From Malania oleifera (lineage: Eukaryota > Streptophyta > Magnoliopsida > Santalales > Ximeniaceae), in assembly GCF_029873635.1 (NCBI RefSeq), contig NC_080426.1, positions 52,156,093 through 52,220,092 of the forward strand: a DNA stretch of 64,000 nucleotides, written 5' to 3'. Below are positions 21,858 to 33,159 of the stretch, piece by piece. A model generated the notes under the pieces. It was not told where the DNA came from, did no database searches, and was given only the letters and a program-made list of their open reading frames with translations. The position numbers were made by a program, and so were the translations under genes. How positions within the stretch are numbered: position 1 is the stretch's first letter; every line of letters begins with the position of its first letter.

Positions 21858-22400
21858 CTACACACAAGCTAGGTACCCCTGACAACCATCCAAGAGTAAC
21901 CTTCTCGCCTGTAATGCCGATAAAACTTGCGGCGTCGAACGCACACACGATCCCACGAACTCATACTCCTGCTTCTCAGGAGGTCTGAACACTACTACCT
22001 TCTTCTGACAGTCAATCACCGCATAACTGGAGAACAACCAATCCATTCCCAGTATGACGTTGAAACTCGACATGTCGTATACTACAAGATTAGCCGGTAG
22101 TAGTCTCTCTTGAATCACAACCGAGCAGTTTCCTAACACCTTACTACAGATCGTTATACTCCCAGTCGGTGTAGCCACAACCAAACATTCATCCTAAAGT
22201 TGAGTTTCAACCCCACACAATTTCACAAATCTAGTAGATATGAACGAATGGGTTGCCCCCGAATCAAATAAAACAACAGCTCTATTCGAAAGCAATAACA
22301 TGGTACCTGTCACCAAGTTTCTAGCGTGTTCTGCATCTGCTAGAGTAAGTGAATATACTCTCGCTGGAGCCGTGGTTGCCTGGTAGTTCCCTCGAGGCAT
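21858..22400 (-). pseudogene. Aspartic protease of element C
   Basis: VVLFDSGATHSFISTRFVKL (22194-22400) carries the D-S-G catalytic triplet. The following piece (21858-22184) has VVYDMSSFNVILGMDWL, the conserved C-terminal block. One TAG, explainable as CAG-to-TAG, separates them in the same frame. Confidence 0.9.
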
Positions 22401-22419
22401 CTGATTACTCCCATGGTTC

Positions 22420-23320
22420 TGACTCTATGCAGGCATAATCCTCCTCTATTCCTAACAGCTCTTCACCATGTGCCCTGTCTCGCCACTGTTGTAGCAAATA
22501 CCCCAGAATGGCATACAATCACCATCGTTCCATTTACGGCACTTGGCGCACGGTGCGTAGGATGGATCCCCCTAAGAACTCGGCCGCTCGGTGTTCTGCT
22601 GATACCCAGAGTTGTAATTCTTCTTCTTCTTCTACTGACTCTGCCGAGGACCATTCTAAGGACCATAAGATACTGGCCTCTTCCCCTGAACCTACACTAC
22701 CTCATCTCCCCGAAGGTCGGTCTCAACCTCTGGTGGCTTTATCCACTAGGATGGAGAACTCACGAATCTGCAGCATCCCCACAAGATGGCAGATGTCTTT
22801 CCTCAGACCCCTCTCGAACCTTCGAGACTTCTCGTGCTCATTCGAAACTAAGTATGGCGCAAATCGAGATAACTCGACATATCTGGCAGCATACCTCTAC
22901 ACCGTCAAAGTACCCTGTATCAGGCCCGAAAACTCATCGGCCTTTGCATCTCGAGTGGAGACTGGAAAATATCTCTCGAAAAATACTTCCTTGAAACGGC
23001 CCCACGTCATACTAGATGGACCAGCTCTCTGCCTCTCAAGTAGACTCACCGCCGTCCACCATGGCCCTACCTCCCCAGTTAGCTGGAAGGTAGCGTACAA
23101 GACCTTCTGTCCATCAGTGCAGTGGAGGACATCTAGAATCCTCTCGGTCTTTTTGACCCAGTCCTCCGCCACTATCGGATCAGGTCCTCCCATAAATGTT
23201 AGAGGGTGCATGCGTGTGAACCTCTCAATGGTACACCCCGCATCCGTACGAGAGCTCTCACATCTCCTAACACTCCGCCCAATCTCTCGGATCACCTGTC
23301 TCGCTAAACCATGAGAAACA
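22420..23320 (-). pseudogene. Gag of element C
   Basis: The piece at 22897-23295 has [39 protein letters not shown] and [14 protein letters not shown], a retrotransposon-gag core. The remainder to about 22420 is broken, with a zinc-knuckle-like CYNSGETGHM block near 22480. It is in a different frame from pol, so at least one indel separates them. Confidence 0.82.
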
Positions 23321-23697
23321 GAAGGAGACTCATCGCTTGCCGTCTCCTAGGAGCCACTCTCCAAGTTATTATCCTTGGGCTCCATTCTGAAACCAGAATA
23401 GGAATCGGATAGAATTCCTATATCGTACGCAGTTAACACAATCATAGACCTACTCATGTCAACTATTACTCTCACAGGTTTAAGTCTGTCCCGTCACACC
23501 GACACAATAGTTATCAATGGTCTGCCCTGCCTTTACTAGAATCGTCATCCTAGGAAAAACACGGAATACCGCCGACAAATCCTGGTCTAGCAACAGAAAA
23601 GCCCTCAACCAACACTACCTATTCCCTACATCCTATACTTTGGTATGTACACATCAATACTCCTAACCAAGTCTACAAGACCTAACAACCTGGTTAG

Positions 23698-23709
23698 CTC
23701 TGATACCAA
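23698..23709 (-). promoter_or_regulatory. Primer binding site of element C (initiator tRNA-Met)
   Basis: The minus strand reads TGGTATCAGAGC, three bases from the LTR end. This is the standard complement of the plant initiator methionine tRNA 3' end. Confidence 0.9.
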
Positions 23710-23711
23710 GC

Positions 23712-25831
23712 TGTCACGCCCCGAACCTGAAAATGGGACCCAGGGGTGAGTTTAGTAACTTAACCTGTCTCTGTATCAATTTAAAACATACATGATACAA
23801 CATAAAAATAGGGTCCGACCCCGTAGGGTGAACGGATGCCCCACATATATACATACAATCGTCCATGCTCATCAAAATACGCAGCGGAATACTGTCTTTC
23901 TATACATAAATTGTACCACACCAGAGTCTATACCATACAAGGATATACATCCCTACGAATACCATACATACTACAGGCATCTACAAAATCCATCACGACA
24001 ACCCGGTCACAAAATCCTCGCTTCCGAATGCTAGGATGCTAGTTTTGGCTACCCGAAGGACCTGAAAATCATTTGTATATATTCGGGGTGGGACACCTCT
24101 CAGTAAGGGAGAAAATATGTTATATCAGTGTGTGGCATACTAGTGTAATTTTACATACTTCATAGCACTATACATACGATACAGTTGAAACAATTCGTAC
24201 AGTTTCAAAACAGTTCCATACATTTCCATACAGTTCCAGTATTTTCAGCAAAACCATTCTAGTTCATACGATACCCAAATACATACATACATACATACAT
24301 ACATACATACATACATACATACATACATACATACGGTCAGTTTCGTCACACTAGTTCACAACTACACCAGGTCACCTCGTCTCACAGCGATTACATTGCT
24401 ACATACGCAACTACGCTACGACGATCATAGCCCAATGGTGAATCCATTGCTTCATACGCAACTACACAAGGTCACCTAGTCTCACAGCGATTACATTTCT
24501 ACACATGCAACTACGAAGATCTACGACTCAGGCCTAATAGTGAATCCATTGCTACATATGCAACTACACAAGGTCACCTAGTCTCACCCCGATTACATTG
24601 CCACGTGCCAAACTATGCTGCGACGACCTAGGCCCACTGTGAATCCATTGCTACATACGGTTTAGAACACACCTTCGGTGACCAGCCAAAACGTACTGGT
24701 GATATTTCACACCCCCAATATAGATCCGACCACTCTCGCCACGGTAACTACCCGATACCTGGTTGTTTTACAAATCCCTGGAATCATTTTGGAACTCACG
24801 TTCCTATACATTTCAGCGTACGGTAATTAGCCGCCACATAGCTGTTTTACAAATACCTGGAACAATATACATACATACAAACATACCACACTTATTTGGT
24901 TTACGGCAAATCATATCGTTTACAAATTCAAGTATACAGTTTATGCAAATATGGATTACGGTCACCTCAATAATACAATTTAAATAAGACAAATGGTTTT
25001 CCAAACAAAATAGAGATGATACCCGAAGTCCCTAATTTTCCTCAAAAATTGTTACCCTAAAATCCCGCATTTTTACCTAATAGATTTCCCCAAATAAGTA
25101 GTTAAAACATAGATACGATCGTAGCCTACAAGCTTACAGATCCCGATTTCAAAAATGGACTGATATAAATAGAATCCCCTTATCTTAACCCGAATTCCAA
25201 TTATGAACTCTATGGTCCTCAAAACGAAAAACCGAGACTCTAAAGCCTACAAACCACAGTACAGTACATGCTTACAATCCGTACCACTACACATATATCG
25301 AATCAGAAATGAAAACCGAGTCTTACCTCGATTTTAGCCCGAAACCCAAAAACGCTCAAATCGAGATTCCGATCCGCTAGAAACGTAGAGAATTCTTCAC
25401 TGATCCTCGCAGTAACTTTGGATTTGCGATTCAGGCGACAAATGGCAAAGAAATCGAGGAGAGAGAGAGAGAGCTTCAAATCCTAGAGAGAGAGAGAGAG
25501 AGAGAGAGAAAAAAACCCCATACCTTAGCACTAAGCAACCCCAAAAGTCCTTTTATAAGCCTTTGACCCGAGGGATTTTGTCGACGAAATGGTGCCTTCG
25601 TCGACGAAAAGTCAGGGATTTCGTCGAGGAATCGGAGAATTCGTCGACGAATCCTAATACTTCAAATTTCCGCCTCTCGGCTTTTCTTCGTTGACGAACC
25701 TCTGAATTTCGTCGACGAAAAGTCTTCTATCTTCGTCGACGAATTTTGGCCTCATCGACGAAGTCTGCAAAATTTCCATTTTTCTCCTCTTTTACATATT
25801 AAACCCATATATCATGATTCGGATTCTTACA
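23712..25831 (-). repeat. 5' LTR of element C
   Basis: This 2120-bp LTR is highly similar to 16594-18725. Differences are mostly microsatellite length (CATA at 24278-24334; GA at 25459-25509, split by a short insertion) and a ~45-bp deletion near 24015. It carries the same GTCGAC palindrome cluster (25575-25760), better preserved than in the partner. Confidence 0.93.
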
Positions 25832-25836
25832 GGTTC

Positions 25837-25986
25837 GATTCCCCCTTGAGGCATTATGCCGATGAATTACTAGGGATATGTGAATGGGAGGACGACTTTC
25901 ACCCCCCTGGATTTAGTGCCACACCATAGTGTCCAAAGTGACGCGATGGTGGCTGAAATTCTCAAGTTATCAAAAAAAAAAAAAAC
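25837..25986 (+). mobile_element. tRNA-derived SINE, 3' part (copy 1)
   Basis: It begins GATTCCCCCTTGAGG (rest of box B), runs through the SINE body and ends in a poly-A tail (25972-25985). It is followed by the right target-site duplication CATGAACCAAG (25987-25997), which matches the left one at 16516-16526 except for one base. Confidence 0.8.
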
Positions 25987-27289
25987 CATGAACCAAGCCT
26001 TAAATTTAGATTTTGTATGAATTTTGACAAAATATATTTATGTTGAATTAATTTGTTTCGAATTCAGCATTAAATTTAATATCCAAAACTCATGTTCTCA
26101 AATATTGCATTAAAGGTCTAGCTTGGCAGTCCATTTATTTTAAAACTTATTAATTAAGATGTTAAATTTAACTAGCATAAACATATTTATGTAAATATAA
26201 TTAGAATAGATTGCAATTAACAGCAAGTGTGAGGTAAACAGAATAAACTAAAACCAAAAAGGATCAAATATAAATGATAGTAAAAGAGAAAATGTTAACA
26301 ATTGAATGGTTGGGTCTTTAATTAAAGAAAAAGATGGTTGTGCAAACTAAGCCATGCATGATTCATTTTACACTCAATTGTAATTATGATTGATCATTGC
26401 ATAATTAATTGTGATTTTATTGGGAGATGATTGATCATCTTTGGAGAAATTAAAGGAAACAAATTAAATAGAATAATGGCTAAGTGTTACTGCGATTTTT
26501 GTGCTTTAAGGTAAGACCCAACAAGGGAGAAAGATGAGGGAAAAGTAGAGAAGAAAACTAAATCAAAGTTGGTATTAGAGGTGTCTACACGGTCAGATTG
26601 ATCATTACGATGGTGGTTTGTCATTCAATCAAGCTGAATTTTTGACACTTGTCTTTCTTTCATCTGATTGGTTTAATAGTCATTTGGAGGTCATTTGCAT
26701 TGGTGTTAGTAGATTGGACAATAACCTCTATTTTTTGTGAGATCCATTCATTTTTTTAGAAGTTTGATTCCACCTTTCTTTGGTAATGGCTCATGTTGAT
26801 TTATATATCAAGAATTTCTTGTTCTTGGTGAATTTAGTTAATGTATGTCTCTAGTTTTAAATAGAGAAAACCTATTGTAACCTACTATTTGACATGGTAG
26901 AAGATTGGAAGCGACTTTGGCCCTATGATTTTTCAAATCAGATCGGAGGGTTTCTCATGTAAATTTAGTGTTACCTTTATGTTATGTGGTTGGTCTGTAT
27001 TTTTTGTGCTGTTGATTATCTAACGGTTAGATTTTAAATTTGAACAGACGTAACTGTTGGGAACAGATATAATTCTATCAATTTAAAAACAAAATTAATT
27101 CCAAGAATGTTACAAAAATATTTAATCATTATTTTCTTTTCTTTCTCTCATAAAGCTTTCACAAATTATATCTTTTTCAATTTTGGGTTTTATTTTCTGT
27201 AGAAATAGGATTTCAGAAATATATTTAACTTCTTTTAAGTGTTTTTGATCAATTTTTCATTTGTGCATAACGCAAATTGATAGAAAACA

Positions 27290-27520
27290 AAATCAGATGA
27301 TGCAACGGTCGCACATTTAGTCACATAGTGTGTCAGGGAATTGAATTTTCTTTCAACAAAAACAGAAAAAGCCAGAGAGAAACTTCTTCTGAAGGGCCCA
27401 ACTATCGATCCTCTAAAGCAGCAAGCGATTCCCAACACGAAAATTTCTTGTTAAGATTTTCAGTAACTCCTTCAGCATCAGAAAAAGCCAAGATCCTGCG
27501 CCAGCTGTATGAACCAAACA
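27290..27520 (-). pseudogene. RNase H-like (RVT_3-type) fragment, copy 1
   Basis: The minus strand reads NKKFSCWESLAALED and then, after a 4-base insertion (ATCG, near 27407-27414) that shifts the frame, a block ending VFVERKFNSLTHYVTKCA. The spacing and the F-V-R-x-x-x-S-L-x-H-x-V-x-K pattern resemble the C-terminal half of the plant RNase H-like domain found in LINE pol and many LINE-derived genes. It is a fragment only. The better-preserved copy is at 32605-32816. Confidence 0.5.
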
Positions 27521-28149
27521 GGCTTGGAGCTTCAGTCCCCTGAGAGACGCAACTTCATTTTCATTGCTCTGGAAAAAAACAAAACCTGCAGCAGCTCTAG
27601 AATCGATCGTAACAAATGAGGGTATCAAAACTTGGAAGGTCAAAACATTCCAGCTCTATTTTATTCACAGGGGCACAGCTCATCAAATATTTTTCCTGCT
27701 CTGAAACCTGTTCAGTAATGAAAGAGACTTCATTAATCATTCCATCCTCAAATTTCCTTTTCCACTCAAATTTGAAAGCTCCAACCTGCGAAATTTCAAC
27801 GATTTTTATTTTAAAAAATAATGAAAATCAGTGATAAATTACTTTTTTGGAACTTTGGAAAAGGCTTACAGACATAATAATGTAAATTTTAGTCAGTTAA
27901 ATATATTTATATTGTGCATGAGATGGAAAAATTGTAATATAATTATATAATGTCTGTATCAAATATATTTGTAAGATAATGTGCATTAAATATATTTAGT
28001 TAATACAAATTATATTTATAAATAATTTAAATATTAATTATTATAAAAATAATGATAATTTAAATTGCGTGGATGGTTTAAATATGAAAATCATATAAAC
28101 TACGTATATTTGGAAATCAAATAAACTTAAAATTTAATTTTGATTTGGG

Positions 28150-28930
28150 TTGCGGAAATCGAAAGGGAGTACGTTGATTGAACAACTCTTTGCGGAAACC
28201 ATACGGGAGTACATTACTTGGTTAAACACCCAAAGAAAAATTACTTGGAGATTGTGGTTCTCTTTGGGTGGTTTTGGAGATCAGGTGTTGGTGAGATTTA
28301 GCATGGTTGATGTTAAACCAGTTGCTAGTACACCATTGGTGAATATAAGTAAACAGTCTACCGCTCAGTACTCGAGGACAGACGGTGATGTTCGGGTCGT
28401 GTCAAAAGTTTCCTACGTCAGTATAGTTGGGTACATCGGTAGGCAACATACGGTTCCGTCAGTTTTGAGGTTCGTAAATGGAGACTACACAGGGGGCTTG
28501 GATGACAGGAGGCTTGCAGTGGGGTACGTTGTGGGAAGGCCTAATTTTTGGAAGCCAGGGGTACAGTCTTAGGGTGTGTTCGTTACAACTGGAGCGAGTT
28601 TCTTGACAAAGGCTAATGCTGCCAAGGTAGTATTGTGGTTCAAAGGATCATTCAAGAATCTGGGTGTTCATCTAGGTGAAGTTCCTATTACCACAGTCAA
28701 GTTCAAGTGTGGCTTGGACTTGATTTACGTCTCCAAGTGTTTTAGGGGAGGCAGGTCTCGATCCACAAGCCCGAGTGGAGCAACAGTTATGCTTTCAGAT
28801 TTCCAAGGTAATAAATATTCGTCAAGGTCGAGATTATTGGGGATGTGGCTCATATTTAGAGCGGATCACATATACCGGAGGAAGTTATGTGAAGTGAGGG
28901 ACAATTTAATGAGAACAGGTTTCAGGTAAT
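28150..28930 (+). pseudogene. Copia RNase H-region fragment
   Basis: VDVKPVASTPLVNISKQS, VSKVSYVSIVGYI, YTGGLDDRRLAVGYVVGRPN and FLTKANAAKVVLWFKG correspond, in order, to the copia blocks usually read as 'DAKPVSTPL', 'MSKVPYASAVG', 'GDLDNRRSTSGYVF' and 'EAEYMA...EALWLKG'. About 40 residues are missing in the middle and a stop follows residue 140. It is not part of the 4-kb duplicated unit. Confidence 0.6.
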
Positions 28931-29099
28931 ACGCAAAAGGACCTTTGCTCAACACAAAACCATCAACGGTTTCCGTCGGCACAGATTATGTAATTTGAAT
29001 TCGGAGGCTTGTAGATTGGACTTATCTGGAGGATTTTCCTCCGAGAGATCACTATAGATGTAGTTTAGGTTTACTAGAACTCTTCTATATGCATTAAAT

Positions 29100-29290
29100 G
29101 GTTATATAAACATCATTATGTCACCTTAGATAGATTAAGCTTCAAGTAAGCTTCAAAGTTATGAGTTTTGACATTGATCATAATGAAAACCCAAGTGTTG
29201 CTTTTGTGGACGTTGGCTATTGCCGAACCATGTAATCTTGTGTGTTCTAGTTGTGCTTTTGATTCTTCTTATTATTGTTTGCTTGCTACT
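29100..29290 (+). repeat. Copia LTR remnant
   Basis: The string GTGGACGTTGGCTATTGCCG followed by AACCATGTAATC resembles the U5 end of the copia LTRs at 54104-54135 and 57960-57995. No partner or primer site is visible. Confidence 0.4.
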
Positions 29291-29385
29291 TGAGTATACT
29301 TCATCATCGAATGACTGTTTTAGTGGTTGTTAATTGTTTCGTGTTTGATTGTGTGCTTCCACTGCGCGTGTTCAAGGTGAACGAA

Positions 29386-29559
29386 CATCAACATATAATT
29401 ACCATTATATATGTTAGGCTAAGAAATAACTTGTTAGATCCATTTATTAAAGGCTTCTCAAGTGATATGGTAAAAACCACAACAATTAAAATGGGTTTGA
29501 AACCCTCATTAATTATCACTAAGATAACCCAATCATTTTCTAATTATATTACTAGTTAA
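29386..29559 (+). pseudogene. Copia pol C-terminal fragment (copy 2)
   Basis: LRNNLLDPFIKGFSSDMVKT followed by MGLKP is the copia RNase H tail, near-identical to 8088-8277. Confidence 0.75.
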
Positions 29560-29624
29560 TCGATTTAATGGGTAACAAGTTACTTGCTTGTGATTCATCA
29601 TTGGAATTGAGCATTTATGGTTTA

Positions 29625-29945
29625 TTTGGTTCGACATAATAGCTATTCATTGAAATAAAATGGAATATAATTTAAATTTTATGAATCAAGAGGATAGTTA
29701 TTCCTTAAATATTCCTAATTATTTCATTTAACATATAATAAGAAAGGAACACACATCCTTACGATAAAATTTTTGGAATAATTATTTATTGTCTATTCCT
29801 TATTATGGACTCATAAAATGTTTTACATTCTTATTTATTTATAGTAATAATATAATTTCTTCTATAACTAATTATAACTAACCTACTAAATAATCCATTC
29901 TTGGGAATTGGGAATAGGTATTCTACAAATCAAACATAACCTTAA
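29625..29945. mobile_element. MITE-like element (copy 2)
   Basis: This is the counterpart of 8336-8656, with the same rough inverted ends (TTATTTGGTTCGA...CAAACATAA). Confidence 0.4.
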
Positions 29946-30434
29946 GAATAATCGGTGGTAACTATAATGTTAATAAGAAGATGTGTGACTTACCCTTAAT
30001 GTAGTTCGTAATTGTAATGTACCTACTATTATAGGGGCATAATGGGGCAAATTTGCCTATATGAACATGATAAGTGGTGCCGCTTCTAGCAAATATTTAG
30101 GGTTGATTTTTGTAAAAATGTTAATGAAAACTAGTTGGTAGCACAAGGCCGTAATAGTGTTAAAAATTGTCCGTTGAACTTCTCACTAAAGCATGATAGA
30201 ACCACGTGTGTGATATTTCTAAGTCTAATACAAAGGAATTTTAGTTAAGTACCATTGATTTCATTATAATTTTGAAATATTTACACTAATAGGAAGGTTT
30301 AAGTCGAAAGACACCTACTTGTAAGCATGACGATATTTAAATTAATATTTATATTACACTTTAAGTGGAGGATTGTTTGATAGATTGTAGAAACAGGGGA
30401 AGTAAAAATTTATATTATAATCTAAGCGGAGGAT

Positions 30435-32390
30435 TGTTGGAATTTTAAGTTTTGTAGATTGTAATATAAAGGAAAAGGAAAAACTTGTCCCGCATTACAA
30501 GTTTGAAAGAATTAGAAATGCATTAATCATCTTAAAGATAATGATTTTCATTCCTCAAAACCACATAAATTATTTCTTAATTTGTTCTCATAGATCCTAC
30601 TATCATAACAATAGATAGGCTAGAAATAATATGTAATTCTAAAAGGGTAATTAAGATTGGTGGTACGAGATATAGTGAAATGAAGTAAAAAGTTTTAAGG
30701 AAAAAATTGAAGGTATTCAGGACCACGTTAAATTTGATAAAAAGTTCATTAATATAATTTTTATTTTTCAAATAATATTATATAATGTAAAATTTGGTAA
30801 TGATGAGTAATACTATAATTTCATGCATAAATATTTATTAAGTTTGTGAAAAGAAAACAAATCAATATGCTTGTTTCAACTCTTGAAAGAGTTTGTGGAG
30901 AAAAATAATAATAATCACAATCTTCTATAATTATTTTACTAATTTTTTAGAATTTTTACAATATTTTATTGTTTGTTGTCAAAGAAATGAGAGTTTTCTA
31001 CTACTATTTTTACATTGACAAAATTTATCGATAAAAAAGGTGATTTTTGTTTTTTTACTTTATTGGATTTTCATGCTAGACTGTAATACCACAAAGAGCG
31101 GCCTTTGTCGTTAAAATAAATGAATTCTCCTTATGCTTGATAACATGAACCAAGGACTAGCCGGGCTAGTTCAAGTGATAAGGGCGACTTGTGACTTTAG
31201 TGACCCTAAGATCACGAGTTCGATTCCCTCTTGACGCATTATGCCGAAGAATTACAAGAAATATGTCAATGGGCGGACGACTTTCACCCCCCTGAATTTA
31301 GTATCGCCCCATAGTGTCCAAAGTGACGCAATGATGGCTGAGGTAAACATAATAAACTAAAACCAAAACCGATCAAATTTAAATGATAGTAAAAGAGAGA
31401 ATGTTAACAACTGAATGGTTGGGTCTTTAATCAAAGAAAAAGATGGTTGTGCAAACTAAGCCATGCATGATTCATTTTACACTCAATTGTAATTATGATT
31501 GATCATTGCATAATTCATTGTGATTTTATTGGAAGATGATTGATCATCTTTGGAGAAATTAAAGGAAACAAATTAAATAGAATAATGGCTAAGTGTTACT
31601 GCAATTTTTGTGCTTTATGGTGAAAGCCAACAAGGGAGAAAGATGAGAGAAAAGTAGAGAAGAAAACTAAATCAAAGTTGGTATTAGAGGTGTCTACGTA
31701 GTTAGATTGATCATTACAATCAGATGGTGGTTTGTCATTCAATCGAGCTGAATTTTTGACAGTTGTCTTTCTTTCATCTGATTAGTTTAATCGTCATTTG
31801 CATTGGTGTTAGTAGATTGGACAATAACCTCTATTTTTGGTGAGATCCACTCATTTTTTTAGAAGTTTGATTCCACCTTTCATTGGTAATGACTCATGTT
31901 GATTTATATGTCAAGAATTTCTTGTTCTTGATGAATTTAGTTAACGTATGTCTCTAGTTTTAAAAGGAGAAAACCTATTGTAACCTCCTATTTGACATAG
32001 TAGAAGATTGGAAGCGGACTTTGGTCCTGTAATTTTTCAAATCAGATCGGAGGGTTTCCCATGTAAATTTGGTGTTACCTTTATGATTAAGTGGTTGGTC
32101 TGTATTTTTTGTGCTGCTGATTATCTAACGGTTAGATTTTAAATTTGAACAGATGTAACTGTTGGGAATAGACATAATTCTGTCTATTTAAAGACAGAAT
32201 TAACTCCAAAAATGTTACAGAAATATTCAATCATTATCTTCTTCTCTTTCTCTCATAAAGCTCTCACAAATTATATCTTCTTCAATTTTGGGTTTTATTT
32301 TCTACAGAAATAGGATTTCAAAAATATATTTAGATTCTTTTAAGTATTTTTGTGATCAGTTTTTCGTTTGTATATAACGCAAACTGATAT
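30435..32390 (+). repeat. Copia LTR-like region (copy 2), carrying the SINE
   Basis: It starts TGTTGGAATTTTAAG after the purine tract AAGCGGAGGAT. It contains the SINE at 31155-31340 and a TATA-like and leader-like zone around 32180-32340. It ends near an AACTGATATC string that may be a decayed TGGTATC primer site. Treating it as one LTR is an inference, and the right end is uncertain. Confidence 0.4.
31155..31340 (+). mobile_element. tRNA-derived SINE (copy 2, uninterrupted promoter, 3' end deleted)
   Basis: Box A TAGTTCAAGTG (31167-31177) and box B GTTCGATTC (31218-31226) fit the pol III internal promoter consensus and are 40 bases apart. The left flank CATGAACCAAG (31144-31154) matches the duplications of copy 1. 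The tail and right duplication were lost in a deletion that joins the SINE body to GGTAAAC at about 31342. Confidence 0.8.
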
Positions 32391-32604
32391 CAAATTATAT
32401 TCTAAACTTCATCATATCCTGAAAACGTATTTGCTGACTCAATACACATTGATCTAAAGGGATCAAATAACATTTTAAGGAAAATGATATTACAACGTGT
32501 CTTGAAACATTTTCTGTTCGACAATATTTTTTCAATTTCTTGCTACACTTTCTAATTATCCTAACAAACCAACAAGGAAAAGAAAGAGAGAGAAAGAAAA
32601 CAAA

Positions 32605-32816
32605 ACCATGGCACATTTAGTCACATAGTGTGTCAGGGAATCGAATTTTCTTTCAACAAAAACAAAAAAGCAAGAGAGAAACTTCTTCTGAAGGGCCCAA
32701 CTATCCTCTAAAGCAGCAAGCGATTCCCAACACGAAAATTTCTTGTTAATATTTTCAATAACTTCTTCAGCATCAGAGAAAACCAAGATCCTGCGCCAGC
32801 TGTATGAACCAAACAT
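32605..32816 (-). pseudogene. RNase H-like (RVT_3-type) fragment, copy 2
   Basis: The open minus-strand stretch reads SDAEEVIENINKKFSCWESL, AALEDSWALQKKFLSC and then VFVERKFDSLTHYVTKCA. The D-x-x-x-V-I-x-x-I start, the A-x-E-D middle and the S-L-x-H-x-V-x-K end match the C-terminal half of plant RVT_3-type RNase H domains. It lacks the N-terminal half and has no start codon context. It is probably a LINE remnant, though a broken host gene is possible. Confidence 0.5.
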
Positions 32817-33159
32817 GGCATCATTCCATCCTCAAATTTCCTTTTCAACTCAAATTGGAAAGCTCCAACATGCAAAATTTCAACGATTTTTATTTAAAAA
32901 AATAATGAAAATCAGTAGTAAATTACTTCTTTGGAACTTTAGAAAAGGTTGACAGACATAATAATGTAAATTTTAGTCAGTTAAATATATTTATATTGTG
33001 CATGAGATGAAAAAATTGTAATATAATTATATAATATCTGTATCAAATATATTTGTAAGATAATGTGCATTAAATATATTTAATTAATACAAATTAAATT
33101 TATAAATAATTTAAATATTAATTATTGTAAAAATAATGATAATTTAGACATGAATGGTT

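Larger units (their letters stand above)
16594..25831 (-). mobile_element. Tekay-type chromovirus (Ty3/gypsy), complete but dead (element C)
   Basis: This is a 9.2-kb element with ~2.1-kb LTRs (TGTCACGCCC...TTACA), a tRNA-iMet primer binding site, gag, protease, RT, RNase H, integrase with a chromodomain-like tail, and a polypurine tract. The target-site duplication is AGTTC (16589-16593) / GGTTC (25832-25836), with the empty site in copy 2 at about 31217-31221. Protease to integrase (22400 to 18945) stays in one frame and is broken mainly by stop codons. Gag is in another frame. Confidence 0.93.
8080..28100. repeat. Copy 1 of a ~4 kb tandem duplication, split by elements B and C
   Basis: The host pieces 8080-9527, 16183-16593 and 25832-about 28100 align in order and orientation with 29366-33155. 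The duplicated unit contains the C-terminal tail of a copia pol, a MITE-like element, the start of a copia LTR, a SINE and an RNase H-like fragment. Element B (9528-16182) and element C (16594-25831) are present only in this copy and so were inserted after the duplication, or were never in copy 2. Confidence 0.85.
29366..33155. repeat. Copy 2 of the ~4 kb duplication
   Basis: It matches the split copy 1 (8080-9527, 16183-16593, 25832-28100) in the same order. It lacks elements B and C and has a ~276-bp deletion at about 31340 relative to copy 1. It also has a local insertion near 32388-32600 that copy 1 lacks or has lost. Confidence 0.85.

Noticed and set aside
22413-23314. Plus-strand ORFs of 193 and 268 residues opposite gag of element C
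   Set aside because: They are shadows of the minus-strand gag. No domain or start context supports them.
23696-23711. tRNA-like strings TGGTATCAGAGC (also at 34839, 36390 and 54255) as tRNA genes
   Set aside because: They are isolated 12-base primer binding sites next to LTRs. No cloverleaf surrounds them.
31155-31340. A tRNA gene based on box A and box B
   Set aside because: The sequence between and around the boxes does not fold as a tRNA. The poly-A tail and direct duplications of copy 1 show a SINE.
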